Shown here one piece after another: positions 39,468 through 48,283 of a DNA stretch of 64,000 bases (the stretch's first letter is position 1; the number at the start of each line of letters is the position of its first letter). Below the pieces are notes generated by a model that ran no database searches, was not told where the DNA came from, and was given only the letters and a program-made list of their open reading frames with translations. The position numbers were made by a program, and so were the translations under genes. Source of the DNA: JBMOKT01 sp049323895 (GTDB taxonomy: Bacteria; Bacillota; Peptococcia; Peptococcales; BICA1-8); assembly GCA_049323895.1 (NCBI GenBank), contig JBMOKT010000039.1, positions 1 to 64,000 of the forward strand, read 5' to 3'.

Positions 39468-41498
39468 ATGAGCATTCCATTAACCGTCGCTATGATTGGT
39501 AACCCCAATGTCGGTAAAACTGCTCTTTTTAATAATTTAACCGGTTCTCGACAGCATGTAGCAAACTGGCCAGGTGTTACTATCGAGAAAAAACAAGGAC
39601 AATTTTTATTAAAAGAAAAAAATTTATCGGTAAAAGTTGTGGATTTACCCGGTACTTATAGTCTTTCCCCCCATTCCGTAGAAGAAATAATTGCCAGAGA
39701 TTATATAAGTGAAGAGAGACCGGATATTTTAATCAATGTAGTTGATGCATCTAGTATTGAGCGGAATCTATATTTAACCTTGCAGCTTCTAGAGCTTGAT
39801 CGACCTATGGTTATTGCCCTTAACATGGTAGACGTGGCTGAAAAGAACAGGCTGAAGATTGATATTCCTAATTTATCCAAATTACTGGGTGTACCGGTTG
39901 TACCGGTTGTTGCCATTAAGAAAATGGGGAAAAGAGAACTTATAGATCAAGTTTTAAATTCCTATTATTCAAATTCAAATCCTAAGGTTAAATTCCGATA
40001 TCCAGAGATTGTTGAAAAAAAAATTGAAGACATAACAAGGGAGTTGTCGAAACATTCTGAGATTACCCAAAACTATCCTCTACGTTGGTTGGCTTTTCGG
40101 TTGCTAGAAGGCGACTCTACGCTTATGCTCAAATTAAAAAGGCTAGTACCTGGCCTAGACTTTAATTACTTACTAAATGGTGAGGCAATCTCAATAAAAT
40201 TAATAGAGAGTAGGTATGGGTTTGTAGCTCAAATTGTACATAAGGTTATTAGCCAAAAAGAACAAAAGGGAAATAACTTACGTTTAACTGATCAGATTGA
40301 TAAAGTTATTGTTAATCGAATGTTAGGAATACCAATATTCTTATTAATTATGTGGGCAATCTTTTTAATTACTTTTGATTTAGTAGGCAACCCTTTAGTA
40401 GACCTTATGGATAACTTCTTAGTCTCTAGCTTAATCCCAAATATACATAAGTATTTAGAGGTGTCAGGCTTTGAACCCTTTTTAATCTCCTTAATCTCGG
40501 AAGGAATTGTAGGTGGTTTGGGCGGTGTCCTAATCTTTGTTCCGCAAATATTTTTACTGTTCTTTTGCATCTCACTTTTAGAAGATAGTGGTTATATGGC
40601 TCGAGCTGCTTATATTATGGATAGAACAATGAAAAAAGTTGGATTAAGTGGCAAAGCTTTTATTCCAATGTTATTAGGGTTTGGTTGTTCAGTACCAGCC
40701 ATTATGACAGCTAGGACTTTAGACAAAGAAAATGACCGCAAACTAACCATGCTCTTAACTCCTTTTATGTCTTGTAACGCTCGATTACCTGTATACCTTA
40801 TTTTTGTGGCAGTTTTTTTCCCGACTATTGAAAGTAAAATGATTTTCTCCCTTTATTTCCTAGGTATCATAGTTGCCATTTTGATAGGATTGATTTTGAG
40901 AAAATTTTTTTTAAAAGATAAAGTCACTCCCTTAATATTGGAACTACCTCCGTATAGACTACCATCCTTAAGAAATGCCATCATCCGTATGTGGGAACGA
41001 GGTAAACTGTTTTTACTTAAGGCGGGCACTATAATTTTAAGCACCTCAATTATAATTTGGGTACTATCAAATTTTTCTGTTTCTGGGCTTGTTGAGATGG
41101 AACACAGTTTATTGGCTTCCTTAGGTAAAATAATCGCACCGGTTTTTGCCCCCTTGGGTTTTGGAAATTGGCAGGCTGCGGTTGCTGTTCTTTCCGGTTT
41201 TCTAGCGAAAGAAGTAGTTATAAGTACTATGGGTATTGTCTATGGGATTGGGGAACTTGTTAATGTTGCACAGGAAAACCAGTTCCACCAATTATTAAGA
41301 ACGGCTTTTTCACCCTTAAGTGCCTATTGTTTTATGGTTTTCATTTTATTATATACACCATGTATTGCAACTTTGGCCACTATCAAAAGAGAAACCAATT
41401 CTTATATATGGCCGTTAATATCCAGTTCATTACAATTTTCCGTAGCGTGGATTGTTGCCTTTATCTTTTACCAGGCAGGGCAAGCTTTAGGCTATTAA
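39468..41498 (+). CDS. feoB: Ferrous iron transporter B
   Basis: A 676-residue GTPase-permease that imports Fe2+. N-terminal G domain: G1 GNPNVGKT, G2 region GVTIEKK, G3 DLPGTYSL, G4 NMVD; then helical linker and two Gate domains including GFGCSVPAIMTARTL and GFLAKEVVISTMG with the conserved cysteines. The ATG at 39468 is chosen because GGAGG stands 10 nt upstream, while an ATG at 39459 abuts that site. It is the core of the operon with feoA, a Cys-rich partner and two cyclic di-GMP enzymes. Confidence 0.95.
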   Translation: MSIPLTVAMIGNPNVGKTALFNNLTGSRQHVANWPGVTIEKKQGQFLLKEKNLSVKVVDLPGTYSLSPHSVEEIIARDYISEERPDILINVVDASSIERNLYLTLQLLELDRPMVIALNMVDVAEKNRLKIDIPNLSKLLGVPVVPVVAIKKMGKRELIDQVLNSYYSNSNPKVKFRYPEIVEKKIEDITRELSKHSEITQNYPLRWLAFRLLEGDSTLMLKLKRLVPGLDFNYLLNGEAISIKLIESRYGFVAQIVHKVISQKEQKGNNLRLTDQIDKVIVNRMLGIPIFLLIMWAIFLITFDLVGNPLVDLMDNFLVSSLIPNIHKYLEVSGFEPFLISLISEGIVGGLGGVLIFVPQIFLLFFCISLLEDSGYMARAAYIMDRTMKKVGLSGKAFIPMLLGFGCSVPAIMTARTLDKENDRKLTMLLTPFMSCNARLPVYLIFVAVFFPTIESKMIFSLYFLGIIVAILIGLILRKFFLKDKVTPLILELPPYRLPSLRNAIIRMWERGKLFLLKAGTIILSTSIIIWVLSNFSVSGLVEMEHSLLASLGKIIAPVFAPLGFGNWQAAVAVLSGFLAKEVVISTMGIVYGIGELVNVAQENQFHQLLRTAFSPLSAYCFMVFILLYTPCIATLATIKRETNSYIWPLISSSLQFSVAWIVAFIFYQAGQALGY

Positions 41499-41521
41499 CA
41501 CTAAGACCACTAGGAGGTACT

Positions 41522-41689
41522 ATGAGTTATTTTAGCTACATTATCTTTTTCCTTTTAATTATCTATAGCCTTTATATATTGGTTAAACATATCAAAAAGG
41601 TAAATAAATCAGAAAAGACATGTGCCTGCAATTGCTCTGAAACTTGTCAAAAGAGTTCTTGTAATAATAGTTGTGGGAACAGTAATTGA
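41522..41689 (+). CDS. FeoB-associated Cys-rich membrane protein
   Basis: A 55-residue protein with one N-terminal membrane helix (YIIFFLLIIYSLYILV) and a cytoplasmic tail with six cysteines (CACNC, TC, SSC, SC). It fits the small FeoB-associated cysteine-rich proteins, also compared with FeoC, that often follow feoB. A role in redox or iron handling at FeoB is inferred. GGAGGTACT precedes the ATG. Confidence 0.8.
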   Translation: MSYFSYIIFFLLIIYSLYILVKHIKKVNKSEKTCACNCSETCQKSSCNNSCGNSN

Positions 41690-41711
41690 GGCGAGGAGGA
41701 TCCAAAGGAAT

Positions 41712-42872
41712 ATGCAATCAGCTGTCCAGGTTAATGAGATAGATGAGTTACGTCAACAAGTGAGGAATTTAAATAAAGAATTACGTGAACGATCTTTAAT
41801 ATTAGAAATGACCAACCTCTTATTAAAAGGACAAGTTCTAGAATCAACTATAAATTATACCTTGGATTTGGCAGTAAAACTAACCAGGAGTGAAGCCGGG
41901 TGTTTACTGCTAAATGATGATAATAATGATAATCGGCTTAAAATATTTAAGATAATTGGCGAAATCCCTCAGTCCTTAGTTAAAGCCTTTTGCGAATTTA
42001 GCCCAAAATATTTACCACAAAACATCAGTCAAATAAAACAGTTAAATAAAGAAAAAAAAGTTTTTGGGCGGTTCAATAATCTAGACAAAATGTTGGAATC
42101 CTTAATAATTATTCCTCTGGCTATTTCTAACAGAATTATTGGTTATGCTTTTATAATGCATCGTCATAATGAAAAGCAGAATCATTCATGTAATTATTCC
42201 TCAGAAGACTTAAGAAGTTTGCAAATATTTGCTCATCAAACTGCCCTTTTACTAGAGAATGTTCGCCTTAAAATAGAACAAGGAAGAAAAGAAGTTTACC
42301 TAAAAACAATTTCCAGCCTTGTTTCGGCTATTGATGCCAAGGATATATATACTCAGAACCATTCTGTACGGGTAGCTAGTTTAACTGTTAAGTTTGCTAA
42401 AAAGATTGGTATCTCTGAGCCTATCATAAATAATTATCATTATGGAGCCTTGCTCCATGATATCGGCAAAATAGGTATTAAAGATGCTATTTTAAACAAA
42501 CCCGGTAAATTATCCATGACTGAATTCCAAAAAATCAAGGATCATCCGAGTTTAGGTGCGAAGATATTAATGCCTATGGAGCCTGACGAAGAAATTTTAG
42601 ATATAGTTAGATATCATCATGAACGGTATGATGGCAATGGTTATCCGAATGGCTTAAAGGGAGAAAAGATTCCCTTGGGCGCAAGGTTGGTTAGTATTGT
42701 TGATGCTTTTGATGCCATGACCAGTGACCGTTCATATCGAAAGAAATTATCCCTCCAAAAGGTGGTAGAGGAAATTAAGAGGGGAGCAGGTACTCAGTTT
42801 GATCCCTATCTAGCCAAGGAATTTATCGATTTAATTAAAAATGGTAAACAGGAAATTCATTTTAATTATTAA
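41712..42872 (+). CDS. GAF-HD-GYP cyclic di-GMP phosphodiesterase
   Basis: A 386-residue soluble protein: a coil (residues 1-35), a GAF domain (about 40-200) and an HD-GYP domain with HSVRVASLTVKFA, HDIGKIGI, HPSLGAKI, HHERYDGNGYPNG and DAFDAMTSDRSY. All catalytic residues for cyclic di-GMP hydrolysis are present. It is the last gene of the Fur-box operon that begins with a diguanylate cyclase. The start at 41712 has AAAGGA close by and GGAGGA 12 nt upstream; the frame is open further upstream into the preceding gene. The GAF ligand is unknown. Confidence 0.9.
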   Translation: MQSAVQVNEIDELRQQVRNLNKELRERSLILEMTNLLLKGQVLESTINYTLDLAVKLTRSEAGCLLLNDDNNDNRLKIFKIIGEIPQSLVKAFCEFSPKYLPQNISQIKQLNKEKKVFGRFNNLDKMLESLIIIPLAISNRIIGYAFIMHRHNEKQNHSCNYSSEDLRSLQIFAHQTALLLENVRLKIEQGRKEVYLKTISSLVSAIDAKDIYTQNHSVRVASLTVKFAKKIGISEPIINNYHYGALLHDIGKIGIKDAILNKPGKLSMTEFQKIKDHPSLGAKILMPMEPDEEILDIVRYHHERYDGNGYPNGLKGEKIPLGARLVSIVDAFDAMTSDRSYRKKLSLQKVVEEIKRGAGTQFDPYLAKEFIDLIKNGKQEIHFNY

Positions 42873-42933
42873 TGTGGAAAAAATGATGAAATGAGCGATA
42901 TACCCTTCAAACAAGCCAAGTAAGAAACTTTAA

Positions 42934-43065
42934 AAGCCTCATAAAAATATTACCTTAGCCAAAAAACTTTGGCTGTTAGCCGCTTTTGGTTTGCTGAATG
43001 CTTTAGAAGAATGGGCGGTTGTTTTTATTCCTATACATCAGCTAAGAAGTAGATTATTAAAAATA
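42934..43065 (+). pseudogene. Remnant of a membrane sensor protein
   Basis: Between a stop at 42931-42933 and about 43065 one frame encodes LAKKLWLLAAFGLLNALEEWAVVFIPIHQ. This resembles the conserved second and third membrane helices of N-terminal sensor regions of some clostridial kinases and GGDEF proteins. There is no start codon or ribosome binding site, and the similarity ends before the frame runs antisense into the DUF421 gene. I take it as a gene fragment. An AGCCAAA / TTTGGCT hairpin lies within it. Confidence 0.4.
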
Positions 43066-43072
43066 AGTTTTG

Positions 43073-43750
43073 TTATTTTAGTAGAACAACATGCATTCCA
43101 TCTCCATCAAGCCATTCAGCATAAAAAACATCTTTATAGTTATTTATTCCATTATCAGCTAACTTTTTATCCAGCCAAGCCTTGTTATGACCATGTTTAT
43201 TTACATTTTCCCAAAGTACCTTGCCATCACTTATAACAGTAAAGGGTAAATGGACAGTTTGGCTGGGCAAATTGAGATCCTTCTGTTTTGGTGTTGAATA
43301 ACTTGACAGTTTTAGTACAGAAAGCTTCCCGCTAGGTTCTAAAATAGCATAGGCTACTTCACGCAGAGAAAAGACATCATTTTGTCTCAGTAATGCTAAC
43401 AACTGATTAATACCTATTTTATTTTTTTTTAACTGTTGACGGTCTATTTGCCCATCTTTAATAACGATAGATGGTGCCCCTTCAAAAAAACTACGGAGAA
43501 AGATAAATTTTAGTCCTATTATTTCAACAAGATAAATTAAAGTCCCCCAAAATACTAAGGCATAAAGGATATATCTTAGCCCTATTTCTTTATCGTAGAC
43601 AGCATTTCCAAGTAATTCTCCTAATACTATGGCAGATATAAAGTCAAATGGTGTCAGTTGGCTAAGTTGTGTTTTTCCCAGCAAATGAGTTAGTATTAGT
43701 AATCCAAAAAATCCACTGATAAGTTCTATACTAATTTGAAGATAATTCAC
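43073..43750 (-). CDS. DUF421 (YetF-like) membrane protein
   Basis: A 225-residue protein with three N-terminal membrane helices and two cytoplasmic DUF421 modules. Signatures are LLGKTQLSQLTPFDFISAIVLGELLGNAVYD and FEGAPSIVIKDGQID...LLALLRQNDVFSLREVAYAILEPSGKLSVLK. Family members such as YetF and spore proteins SpoVAEa-like relatives have poorly defined roles. The frame is open to 43909, but a GTG at 43750 with GGGAAGG upstream gives the usual family length; the extra 53 residues have no support. Confidence 0.85.
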   Translation of the reverse strand: MNYLQISIELISGFFGLLILTHLLGKTQLSQLTPFDFISAIVLGELLGNAVYDKEIGLRYILYALVFWGTLIYLVEIIGLKFIFLRSFFEGAPSIVIKDGQIDRQQLKKNKIGINQLLALLRQNDVFSLREVAYAILEPSGKLSVLKLSSYSTPKQKDLNLPSQTVHLPFTVISDGKVLWENVNKHGHNKAWLDKKLADNGINNYKDVFYAEWLDGDGMHVVLLK

Positions 43751-44057
43751 AGTTTCAATCCTTCCCAAAGCACCTATACCTTGTATTAAATATTTTTGGG
43801 CTTTAGTTTTATAAATATGTATCTGTATAAAAAGTAAAAAAAGAGATGTGGTATGAAATAGAGTAATTTCCTGAAATATAAGTTTAGTATTAAAATATAG
43901 AAACAGCATTTATAGTCTATAAAGGTGCTTTTTTAAAATGAATTGAGTCACATCCTGATAAAAAGTAAGAAAATAAAAAAAAGTGTAAAATTTTTTAGAT
44001 ATTTTGCAGGAATATTTTAAAAAGTAGAGAAATGTAGCAAAGAAATAAAAATGGGAC

Positions 44058-44080
44058 ATTATCCCGGAATGTGGGATAAT
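44058..44080. promoter_or_regulatory. Palindrome before the TRAP transporter operon
   Basis: ATTATCCC-N7-GGGATAAT, perfect 8-bp arms, with a third half-site GGGACATT just upstream. It ends 17 bp before the dctP start, a position suited to repression. The IclR-family regulator of the same cluster is a candidate binder. Confidence 0.45.
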
Positions 44081-44097
44081 AAAAAGGGAGGTTAATT

Positions 44098-45135
44098 ATG
44101 AAAAAGGTTAGTTTGTTCTTGGTGGTGTGTTTAATTATTGGAGTGTTTATTACAGGATGTGGTAGTAGTAATGGAGAGAAGGATACTCCAGCTAAGAAGG
44201 AGAAAGCTCAGGCAATTACTATTAGTTTAGCTCATACTGCAAAACCCGGTACAGCTGTAGCTGTAACATACGACAAATTTAAAGAGTTAGTAGAAAAAAA
44301 ATCTAATGGTCAATTACAAGTAACGATTTATCCTAATGGGCAATTAGGTGGAGATGGCGATAATGTGGAAGCTGTTAAAAAAGGAAGTGTTGACATTGGT
44401 TCTGCTGGGGCAAATAATATGGCATCATTTACAGAAATATTCCTTTTTGCTGATTTGCCCTATGTTTGGGACAGTATTGAAAGCTCATACAAGGTTTGGA
44501 ATAGTGAAATAGGAGATGAGCTTAAAAATAAAGTGGAAAAAGAGCTTGGTATGAAAGCTTTAATGTTTGTTGACGTAGGTAGTTTTAGAAATATACTAAA
44601 TAACTTAAACCCAGTAAAAGTTCCTGCCGATATGAAAGGCATGAAAATAAGGGCTACTGCAAGTCCTATAGAGGTTGCAACTTTAAAAGCTTGGGGTGGA
44701 AATCCGACTCCGGTAGCATGGCCTGAAACCTATATGGCGCTCGAACAAAAAGTAGTAAATGCTGAACATTTACAATATCTATGGATGTATACAGCAAAAC
44801 ATCATGAAGCTATTGACTATATTACCGAAATTGGAGCAGTTCAATCTGTTCACGTAGCTTTGATGAATAAAGATAAATTTAATAGCTTATCTCCAGAATT
44901 ACAAAAAGTAGTTCTTGATTCTGCTAAGGAAGCACAAAATTACAATTTTGAAATTGCACCTAAAATGGTGGACGAACTTAAAAAAGAGATTGTTGAATCA
45001 GGTGTAGAAGTTTATGTTCCAACTGCAGAAGAATTGGAGCAATGGAAAAGTAGTCGTGAAGAAGTATGGAAACAGTTTGAAGATAAGGTAGATATGGATT
45101 TTGTTAAAAAAGTAATTGAAGCCCAAAAAAATTAA
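44098..45135 (+). CDS. dctP: TRAP transporter substrate-binding lipoprotein (DctP family)
   Basis: A 345-residue lipoprotein: hydrophobic leader with lipobox ITGC (Cys near 21), then a DctP fold with ISLAHTAKPGTAVAVTYDKFKELVEKKSNGQL, the conserved KIRATASPIEVATLKAWGGNPTPVAWPETYMALEQ region holding the substrate carboxylate-binding Arg, and VDMDFVKKV at the end. It delivers a carboxylic acid to the DctQM permease encoded next. AAAGGGAGG precedes the ATG. The substrate may be an organic or amino-acid-derived acid consumed by the enzymes downstream. Confidence 0.92.
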   Translation: MKKVSLFLVVCLIIGVFITGCGSSNGEKDTPAKKEKAQAITISLAHTAKPGTAVAVTYDKFKELVEKKSNGQLQVTIYPNGQLGGDGDNVEAVKKGSVDIGSAGANNMASFTEIFLFADLPYVWDSIESSYKVWNSEIGDELKNKVEKELGMKALMFVDVGSFRNILNNLNPVKVPADMKGMKIRATASPIEVATLKAWGGNPTPVAWPETYMALEQKVVNAEHLQYLWMYTAKHHEAIDYITEIGAVQSVHVALMNKDKFNSLSPELQKVVLDSAKEAQNYNFEIAPKMVDELKKEIVESGVEVYVPTAEELEQWKSSREEVWKQFEDKVDMDFVKKVIEAQKN

Positions 45136-45164
45136 ACATAATAGGTATTTGGTGGTGAAGCGCA

Positions 45165-45665
45165 GTGAATGGACTTGAACTATTTCTTGAAAAAATAAGT
45201 GATACTGTTGATTATTTCTCAAAAGCCTTTTTAATATGTATAGTTGGTATTATGGTAGCAGCAATCCTATTACAAGTTTTTTGCAGATATGTTATTGGAG
45301 CTCCTTTAATATGGCCTGAAGAATTGACTACTTTTCTTATGGCTTGGATGTCATTTGTTGGTTCGGCTGTAGCTTTGAAAAAATGGGAGCATCTTGGGAT
45401 AAATCTATTAGTTGATGCATTACAGGGAAAACTCCAAATTCTATTAAAATTATTAACAAAGTTTGCTGTAACTATTTTTGTAGTATTTTTTACTTATCAA
45501 AGTGTTTTTTTAGTTATCCAAAGTTTGGACCAAGTATCTATGGCAATGCATATATCCATGATTTATCCCCGCCTAAGCTTAACTGTTGGAGGAATACTGA
45601 TGCTAATCCATTTATTTTACTTCCTTGTAAAAGATTTTAATCTGTTGCTGGGGAGGAATAGCTAA
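45165..45665 (+). CDS. dctQ: TRAP transporter small permease (DctQ)
   Basis: A 166-residue membrane protein with four helices; VFCRYVIGAPLIWPEELTTFLMAWMSFVGSAVALKKWEHLGI is the DctQ signature. It starts with GTG after GGTGGTGAAG and overlaps the dctM start by TAATG. Confidence 0.92.
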   Translation: MNGLELFLEKISDTVDYFSKAFLICIVGIMVAAILLQVFCRYVIGAPLIWPEELTTFLMAWMSFVGSAVALKKWEHLGINLLVDALQGKLQILLKLLTKFAVTIFVVFFTYQSVFLVIQSLDQVSMAMHISMIYPRLSLTVGGILMLIHLFYFLVKDFNLLLGRNS

Positions 45666-46945
45666 TGACTATCTGGTTGTTATTACCCTTCGTTATAGGA
45701 TTAGTTGTTGGAGTACCAATTTCTTTTTCATTGGCATTAGGTGTGTTAACGTTTTTAATATCAAGTCCTATTGTTCCATTAGATGTCCTAACTCAAAGAA
45801 TGTATACCGCAGCTGCATCATTCCCCCTCATGGCTATACCGTTTTTTGTTCTAGCAGGTGATCTTATGAATAGAACCGGAATTACCTTAAGACTTATTAG
45901 CTTTGCAAAGTTATTAATAGGTAATATACGGGGGGGATTAGCTCAAGTTATGGTTATAACGGCAACGATTTTTGCCGGTCTAAGCGGTTCAGCAGTTGCA
46001 GATACTGCGGCAATGGTAAAAATATTAGCTCCTACCATGGAAAAAGAAGGATATGACAAGGAATTTGCAGCTGCTCTATCGGCAGCATCAGGAGTAATAG
46101 GACCTGTTATCCCTCCAAGCACAATGATGATAGTTTATGGCGCTGTAATGAATGTTTCTATTGGTGCAATGTTTATCGGAGGGATATTGCCTGGACTTGT
46201 ATTAGCATTAGGTTTAATGATTACTTCTTACATTATTAGTGTCAAAAGAAACTATCCAAAAGGCGAAAGTAAATTAAATTTCAAATTATTTATTGAAGGA
46301 ACAAAAGATGCTTCTCTTGCTCTAATTATGCCAATCATCATTTTAATTGGGATAAGAGGTGGGGTATTTACTCCTACAGAGGGAGGGGCAGTAGCTGTTC
46401 TATATTCACTATTACTTGGATTTTTTGTGTACAAGTCGTTAAACCTTAAAGCTATTTCGGAAGCATTACTTGATGCTGGGGTAACATCTGCCGTGATAAT
46501 GTTTATAGTAGCAGCTTCAAGTCCTTTTGGCTGGATATTAACTTTACAACAGGCACCCCAAGTATTTGCGGATTTGATATTAAATATTACAACAAATAAG
46601 TATTTAATATTACTAATCATTAACTTATTCTTATTGTTTATGGGTATGTTTATGGAAACTGCAGCTATTATTCTGTTATTAGCACCTATTTTGGCACCAA
46701 TTGCTGTACAGGTTGGTGTTGACCCAGTACATTTTGCATTAATAATGGTAATTAATTTATGTATTGGTATGTGTACTCCCCCACTAGGTGTTAATTTATT
46801 TGTAGCTGCTCCAATAGCTGGTGTATCAATGGAAAAAATAAGTCGAAGTATAGTACCATTTATATTTGCTCATTTGGTTTCATTACTTTTAATTAACTTA
46901 GTACCGCCCCTAAGTCTGTGGCTACCTAAAGTAATATCATTTTAA
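45665..46945 (+). CDS. dctM: TRAP transporter large permease (DctM)
   Basis: A 426-residue permease with about twelve helices that uses a Na+ or H+ gradient to move the bound acid. Family motifs: AIPFFVLAGDLMNRTGI, AGLSGSAVADTAAM, GPVIPPSTMMIVYG and CIGMCTPPLGVNLFVA. Completes the DctPQM set. Directly followed by the IclR-type regulator. Confidence 0.94.
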   Translation: MTIWLLLPFVIGLVVGVPISFSLALGVLTFLISSPIVPLDVLTQRMYTAAASFPLMAIPFFVLAGDLMNRTGITLRLISFAKLLIGNIRGGLAQVMVITATIFAGLSGSAVADTAAMVKILAPTMEKEGYDKEFAAALSAASGVIGPVIPPSTMMIVYGAVMNVSIGAMFIGGILPGLVLALGLMITSYIISVKRNYPKGESKLNFKLFIEGTKDASLALIMPIIILIGIRGGVFTPTEGGAVAVLYSLLLGFFVYKSLNLKAISEALLDAGVTSAVIMFIVAASSPFGWILTLQQAPQVFADLILNITTNKYLILLIINLFLLFMGMFMETAAIILLLAPILAPIAVQVGVDPVHFALIMVINLCIGMCTPPLGVNLFVAAPIAGVSMEKISRSIVPFIFAHLVSLLLINLVPPLSLWLPKVISF

Positions 46946-46969
46946 TTTCCTAAGTGAGGTAAGTATATT

Positions 46970-47740
46970 ATGGCTAAAGAAGAAGAATATATAAAATCCG
47001 TTTTTAAAGCCCTAGATGTATTAGAATACCTAGGAAAATGCAAACAAGAAAAAGGTTGTCTAGAGATAGCTAGGGAACTTAATTTGCCAAGCAGTACAGC
47101 TTATAGACTACTTAGCACCCTACATGTAAGAGGCTATGTTAAACAAAATTTGTTAACTGAGGCATATACTATCGGTCCTAAAATTCTTAATTTACAGGAA
47201 AGTGCCTCTAAGATTTTGGACATTAAAAAAATAGCTGAACCAATTATGATTAAATTGGCTGAAATGACAAGGGAAAGTTGCAATTTAGGAATTCTCGATG
47301 GTAAGGAAGTAGTACACATAAGAAGGGTTGAAAGTCCAGAGGTTATCAGAGCTAATATTAGGTCTTTCCGTTTACCTGCATATACATCTGCAATTGGTAA
47401 AGTACTGCTTGCTTCCATATCGGAAGATGAAGCAAGTGAAATAATACCAGATAAAATACCCAAAATGACAGATAATTCCAAAACAAAGGAAGGACTATTA
47501 TCAGAATTAAAAGTAATTAAAAATAACGGCTATGGGATAGATGATGAAGAAGGCTTTAGCGGAGTGAGGTCAATTGCAGTACCCATATATAATCATGATA
47601 GTAAGGTTGTTGCAGCACTAAGTTTAGTTGGACCAATCGAAAGAATGACATATGAAAAGATAAATAAACTGTGCGATTTATTAAAAACTAATGCAATGCA
47701 TATTTCCAGTGAATTAGGATTTAATTATGATAACTTTTAG
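46970..47740 (+). CDS. IclR-family transcriptional regulator
   Basis: A 256-residue regulator: winged HTH in residues 5-65 (CLEIARELNLPSSTAYRLLSTLHVRGYV) and an IclR effector domain (CNLGILDGKEVVHIRRVES, SAIGKVLLAS, GYGIDDEEGFSGVRSIAVPIYN). It lies between the TRAP transporter and the oxidoreductase genes and is likely their local regulator, sensing the imported acid or its product. The hairpin behind it at 47754-47782 may reduce read-through. Confidence 0.92.
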   Translation: MAKEEEYIKSVFKALDVLEYLGKCKQEKGCLEIARELNLPSSTAYRLLSTLHVRGYVKQNLLTEAYTIGPKILNLQESASKILDIKKIAEPIMIKLAEMTRESCNLGILDGKEVVHIRRVESPEVIRANIRSFRLPAYTSAIGKVLLASISEDEASEIIPDKIPKMTDNSKTKEGLLSELKVIKNNGYGIDDEEGFSGVRSIAVPIYNHDSKVVAALSLVGPIERMTYEKINKLCDLLKTNAMHISSELGFNYDNF

Positions 47741-47753
47741 TCTTTGATTAAAT

Positions 47754-47782
47754 ATTTCAGGCATCCTATGGATGCTTGAAAT
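47754..47782 (+). terminator. Hairpin between the IclR and ferredoxin genes
   Basis: ATTTCA-GCATCC / GGATGC-TGAAAT stem with a small loop and bulges, followed by ACTTTTAG; weak terminator or attenuator. Confidence 0.5.
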
Positions 47783-47812
47783 ACTTTTAGACATATAAGG
47801 GAGTTGTTTTAA

Positions 47813-48283
47813 ATGAAAGTATTAATAGCTGATCCCAAAAAATGTGTAGGCTGCAGAATATGTGAACAATGGTGTAGTATGAAGCATTTTAAGGTAGCCA
47901 ACCCTGACAAATCTAGAATTACTGTACTTAGAAGTCATAAAGAGTATATGGATTATCCAATGGTTTGCCGCCAATGTGAAGAAAGATACTGTATTAGTGC
48001 TTGCCCAGAAAAAATAAAGGCATTAAGTATTAATGAAGAAACCGGAGCAATTAAAGTTAACGAAGAAAACTGCACAGCATGTAAGCTTTGCATCAAAGCA
48101 TGTCCAAACAAGGCTATTAAAGTCCATCCAACAGAAAAGTATGTTTTAATCTGTGACCTCTGTGCTGGTGCCCCTCAATGTGCAAACTATTGTCCTGAAG
48201 GTGCTCTTTACTATATAGAACAAGAGGAAGCACAAGGAATTTTAGAAGCAGCGGCAGCTTCTGAGAAGGGGGATACAAAATAA
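47813..48283 (+). CDS. Ferredoxin-type electron transfer protein with four 4Fe-4S motifs
   Basis: A 156-residue protein of the HycB/DmsB type with four cysteine groups: CVGCRICEQWC, CRQCEERYCISACP, CTACKLCIKACP and CDLCAGAPQCANYCP. It should carry up to four 4Fe-4S clusters and serve as the electron acceptor of the aldehyde:ferredoxin oxidoreductase encoded next, whose ATG overlaps its stop (TAATG). GGGAGTTG precedes the ATG. Confidence 0.92.
   Translation: MKVLIADPKKCVGCRICEQWCSMKHFKVANPDKSRITVLRSHKEYMDYPMVCRQCEERYCISACPEKIKALSINEETGAIKVNEENCTACKLCIKACPNKAIKVHPTEKYVLICDLCAGAPQCANYCPEGALYYIEQEEAQGILEAAAASEKGDTK

Noticed and set aside
43751..43909. N-terminal extension of the DUF421 protein
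   Set aside because: The extra 53 residues have no ribosome binding site and exceed the family length; the GTG at 43750 has GGGAAGG upstream.
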